Origin: Euperipatoides rowelli
Lineage: Eukaryota; Onychophora; Udeonychophora; Euonychophora; Peripatopsidae
NCBI GenBank assembly: GCA_003024985.2
Contig: PXIH01S0018657.1
Reading direction: 5' to 3' (one strand)
Length of the DNA stretch: 11,196 bases
In this document: positions 8,549 to 11,196 of the stretch, one piece after another
Layout: every line of letters starts with the position of its first letter
Position numbering within the stretch: the first letter of the stretch is position 1
Program-made: the position numbers and the translations under genes
Notes under the pieces: model-generated
What the model saw: the letters and a program-made list of their open reading frames with translations, nothing else
Told to the model about the DNA's origin: nothing
The model's database searches: none

Positions 8549-9354
8549 GAGCCCAAGTGGAAATAAGTACTTTAAATAAAATACATGATAGACGATAGGC
8601 GCTTGAACTCCAAGCAGTTTAAAACCCAAAGATTAAAATTTAACAACTTTAGAATACCATTTTTCCGATTGAATAAATTTCAACAATTGAATAAAACTTT
8701 TGACAAACTAAAATTTCTCACGGAGAACTGAACAATGAAAATAAGCATTATCTTTATGAAGCAGGAAACGCAAGCAAAATGTTGAAATAAAATAAAAGAT
8801 TTAAAAATAAATTTAATTCAGCTTAATATTTAATTGTACCTGATAACTAGGGACGGACATTTTAGCTTTTTGTAGCATTAGCGAACGTATACAGTAGGCC
8901 TATATAATAAGTTTATTTCCTTAAATCTTTGAATTTTTTATTTGAATTAGGTCATTTAAATGCNTTTAAAAAAGCGATGAAAATGAGAAATTAAGCCCAA
9001 ATAGCGAAATTTAATTTAATGTGCTATAAAAAGCGAAATTCACTTTATTGTGCTATATAAAAGCTAAAAAATTTAAAAAAAAAAAATTGTTATAGATCTT
9101 ACTAACTGTGAGATTGCCTGTTAAATATAATGTAGTCAAAATAAAAGTTCCTTAGGTTTTTAATTAATTAGACTAAATACTGTGTGGTTTACTAAAGTTT
9201 GCATCATTTAAAAAAACAAAAACAAATATTATCGAGACAGGATGTCTGCAGTTAATAACAAACCCTACTTTTACTACTTTCTTTTTTTTCTCCCCATTTT
9301 CCAAATTCATTCAATATAAATCTTCTCTTAACGAAAGAGCTAAAGCATTTTAAA
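8549..9354. other. AT-rich stretch with small repeats, no gene
   Basis: No frame resembling Copia gag or pol follows the primer-binding site, so the internal part of that element is deleted or too decayed to see. A short tandem repeat lies at 8973-9075. TTTTAGCTTTT-TAGCA near 8860-8877 recurs in inverted form near 9050-9070, which may mark the two ends of a small decayed element. One N is at 8964. I see nothing else. Confidence 0.55.
8973..9075. repeat. Short tandem repeat, unit 29-30 bp
   Basis: Units start with AGCGA at 8973, 9003 and 9032, and with AGCTA at 9062. The second and third are close to each other: AGCGAAATT, an A/T stretch, then TTGTGCTATA or AATGTGCTATA followed by A. The first and the partial fourth are more diverged. 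The period is 29 to 30 bases over about 3.4 copies. Confidence 0.55.
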
Positions 9355-9525
9355 TATTAATGTTATAATGCCATGTGAAAAACCTACTGTGTTAATCTTA
9401 ACTGAATCTTGGTTAAAACAAAATGATTTAACGGAACTATAATACGGTACCAAATAGAGAATTATAATTTAATACAAGACAGGAAAAATAAAAAAGGTGG
9501 AGGTATATAGGCTTGTTATATACTA
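9355..9525 (+). pseudogene. Decayed APE-type endonuclease of a non-LTR retrotransposon
   Basis: In the frame from ATG 9368 to a stop at 9440-9442 the translation contains PTVLILTESWLKQNDLTEL. This matches the TE(T/S)WL motif of the apurinic-like endonuclease that opens ORF2 in CR1, L2, Jockey and RTE-like elements. After a frameshift, 9448-9513 reads YQIENYNLIQDRKNKKGGGI, the usual next block (a Tyr-rich turn, an R/D-rich stretch, then GGG), followed by a stop. The full domain is about 220 residues, so only a fragment with at least one frameshift and two stops remains. In life the protein nicks the target DNA to prime reverse transcription. The plus-strand orientation agrees with the RT remnants downstream. 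The clade cannot be fixed from this alone. Confidence 0.75.
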
Positions 9526-9634
9526 CTCTAATTCTATCCTTATTAACAGAATTAACAAATGGCTAACACCAAAAGAAACAATCAATATGGTGCAAATGCA
9601 GCACTAGAAATTACAAAAAAATCAATACAGGTCT

Positions 9635-9670
9635 TACGGACAGGTACTAAAATGTTTGGACAGGTCCGTA
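9635..9670. repeat. Small hairpin and direct repeat between endonuclease and RT remnants
   Basis: TACGGAC (9635-9641) and GTCCGTA (9664-9670) form a 7-bp stem, and GGACAGGT is repeated directly at 9638 and 9658. The stretch from about 9530 to 9970 has no recognisable RT sequence, so it may hold a foreign insertion. I cannot assign it. Confidence 0.4.
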
Positions 9671-9974
9671 TCAAAAAATAAATATTTTATTATTCAGAAA
9701 ACTGAAAAAGACATGTTACTGTAGGCTGAACGATGTTAGACTTTTGGCATCACGGTATATGGTCACCTTATATCGATATTCATTATGTATCGCAATATTG
9801 CAGATTGTAAACAGTAAAAATTACAATGGCATGGAGGGCATAATTAGCTGTTTATATTCATTGTTGGTACTATAGTTTTAAAAATATCCCATGAAAAATG
9901 TGCAGTAGCCTACTTAATATAGGATCTAAAATCACAACCTATACAAAAACAAATACGCCGGACAACAACAGACT

Positions 9975-10386
9975 ATAGTCCAGCGAGGAACCTTGTCCTT
10001 TGTCCTAATCTATTTTATATACAGTATAGATACCTTTTTTTTTTTAATTTAAAAAAAAACTGTCAACAATAATATTCATTACAATACCAAACAACCTTAA
10101 TAAACTCCCCTACCCACAGTTAAACTATCATAGGCCTATTGATCAAGTAACTTTATAACAGCCAAACTCTCATAAAGATCTGGGCATTTTAAAAGATAAA
10201 AAATTATCATTCTCAGAACACTGTGATGCAATGATATCTACAAGCAAGAAAAATAACGCTATACTACACAAAAACTTTTGCTATATTGAACCACATATAT
10301 TAAAAAAAAACTGCTCTGGTGACGGAAGTAGATTTGTAATGCTCTGTTCTGCATTTTTCGAAAACTGTATTTTGAAATTTTGCTAA
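9975..10386 (+). pseudogene. Decayed reverse transcriptase of a non-LTR retrotransposon
   Basis: Two blocks are readable. At 9975-10034 the translation IVQRGTLSFVLIYFIYSID fits the PQG-xLGP-LF-YIND palm motif with substitutions. At 10159-10386 an open stretch contains KDLGILKDKKLSFSEHCDA followed by a basic helix, the KDLG(V/I)-D-LSF-H block that lies after the catalytic palm in CR1/L2/Jockey-like RTs. The YADD-type catalytic motif expected between them is missing, and that interval (10035-10158) is low complexity with stops, so it is deleted or replaced. Recognisable similarity fades at about 10310; the rest of the open stretch may belong to the 5' UTR of the ORF1 copy that follows. Together with 9355-9525 this is the ruin of one ORF2 on the plus strand. 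Confidence 0.7.
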
Positions 10387-10422
10387 AATTGTTAGAGAGG
10401 TTGTAGTTGAGAAGTTATTAAG

Positions 10423-11113
10423 ATGGCTACTCCAAAACCAACTATTCAGAAAAAGCCAAATAGATCATCTTTATGTCCTCATTGTTCTGAAAAAGTTGAA
10501 AATAACGACATGGGAATTTTCTGTGAAAAATGTTTAAAATGGTTCCATAGGGGATGTTTGGGTATTTCTTATGATGACTATATATTGCTTACAAATAGGG
10601 ATAAAACTTGATTTTTCTCAGATTAAAATGATTTCAGAGCAGATTATTTTTGGATATTAAAAAGGAATTAGAATCTAGTAATGCTCAGATAATGAGGCGT
10701 TTGGATAAGTTAGATAGGTCATTTGGACCAGTCCAAAGCCAGGTTAGGTGAAATTCTGATATAAAACAGGTGAAAGTAAATCTGGAGATAAACACAGAAA
10801 TAAATGAATTAAAAATGAAAAAGGGTCGTTCTATAACAAATCAAGAAAATTTTAATCAGATGATGTCCGACTATAAGCGGCAATTTAATTTTTAATTCTT
10901 TTTGGATTTCCTATTGAAGGGAATTTGGATGATCTTATAAAAATCATAATTGATAAATTTGAACTACAGGGGGAACATGGTATTGTTTTGTATTAAACAT
11001 TTAGGTAGGGGAGACTTACCAAAGCATCCTATAATGATTGTATTTGAATATATATATAAATGTTGGTCATTCTATAAGAAATATGCATTATTGAATGATA
11101 ACATAGTATTTAA
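10423..11113 (+). pseudogene. Decayed ORF1 of a non-LTR retrotransposon (PHD finger, coiled coil, RRM-like)
   Basis: The frame starts at ATG 10423 and runs 62 codons. It contains a PHD-type zinc finger with Cys 18, 21, 34, 37, His 42 and Cys 45, and the WFHRGC core. The stop (TGA, 10609-10611) falls where PHD fingers carry the Trp before their last two cysteines. After a frame change, 10644-10892 reads as a charged coiled coil (for example KKELESSNAQIMRRLDKLD) with one internal stop. A second change gives FGFPIEGNLDDLIKIIIDKF (10901-10960), and a third gives LGRGDLPKHPIMIVFEY and LLNDNIVFN (about 11002-11113). The last two fit the RNA-binding (RRM-like) region of ORF1 proteins. Similar PHD/RRM ORF1 proteins occur in CR1/L2-like elements of cnidarians and other invertebrates. 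At least three frame changes and two stops make it a dead copy. A cellular PHD gene is unlikely because of the ORF1-type downstream order. Confidence 0.7.
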
Positions 11114-11196
11114 CCCTTGCCGAACCAAAACTGGGTCAACATTGACCCGAAATTCAGTTTTTTCCTTGTAATTTCTTAAATATTTTTTTTTTTTTT
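11110..11196. mobile_element. Candidate piggyBac-like transposon end (left end, runs off window)
   Basis: TTAA (11110-11113), the target site of piggyBac-type elements, is followed by CCCTTGCCGAACC. The sub-terminal palindrome GGGTCAACATTGACCC comes next (7-bp arms, 11133-11139 and 11142-11148). A CCC-starting end at TTAA with a GGGTCAA/TTGACCC palindrome fits many invertebrate piggyBac-like ends as I recall them. The recognisable ORF1 translation stops exactly here, as expected for an insertion into it. No transposase lies within the window. Confidence 0.5.

Noticed and set aside
10950-11171. 73-codon plus-strand frame as a separate gene
   Set aside because: Its middle is the C-terminal part of the decayed ORF1 and its tail reads into the piggyBac-like end, so it is not an independent gene.
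1-11196. tRNA, rRNA or CRISPR features
   Set aside because: No cloverleaf with A and B boxes, no rRNA-like block and no regularly spaced identical repeats were seen. The only tRNA-related sequence is the 14-base primer-binding site at 8535-8548.

Overview
This is an AT-rich, gene-poor stretch of nuclear DNA from an animal, probably an invertebrate. No bacterial-style gene organisation is present. The evidence for a metazoan is a good intron acceptor in front of the only long reading frame, remains of an APE-endonuclease non-LTR retrotransposon with a PHD-finger ORF1, a Copia-type LTR primed by the anticodon arm of initiator tRNA-Met (common in arthropods and marine invertebrates), and the scattered word TAGGCCTA (seven copies). 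The species cannot be named from the sequence. Single Ns at 2939, 2941-2943, 5529 and 8964 mark unresolved consensus bases.

Layout. 1-2659: AT-rich DNA with no convincing gene. 2660-2964: a probable small non-autonomous DNA element with long G and C tracts. 2944-5526: the centre of interest, a 373-bp perfect inverted repeat (2944-3316 and 5154-5526, no mismatch or gap found by reading) enclosing a 1.84-kb loop that holds one intact minus-strand frame (3387-4978, about 530 residues). 5530-8191: very A-rich DNA with a diverged tandem repeat of about 105 bp. 8192-8548: a single Copia-type LTR followed directly by its primer-binding site, with no gag-pol behind it. 8549-9354: small repeats only. 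9355-10386: decayed endonuclease and reverse-transcriptase pieces of a CR1/L2-like retrotransposon. 10423-11113: a decayed ORF1 of the same general class (PHD finger, coiled coil, RRM-like region, spread over several frames). This ORF1 appears to be cut at a TTAA where a piggyBac-like end begins (11114-11196).

The only gene likely to make a protein now is the minus-strand frame. It looks transposase-derived: a Cys-rich N-terminal motif and a VCK segment resemble a family of uncharacterised, transposon-like proteins common in arthropods and cnidarians, from memory of that family. It carries two copies of one helical module and lacks a recognisable catalytic DDE part. It has no in-frame ATG before the Cys motif, so it is best read as a downstream exon. 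The flanking perfect inverted repeat could be the ends of a young element, a recent inverted duplication, a hairpin-RNA locus or an assembly error; Ns sit at both outer edges. The rest of the window is a graveyard of mobile elements inserted next to and into each other.
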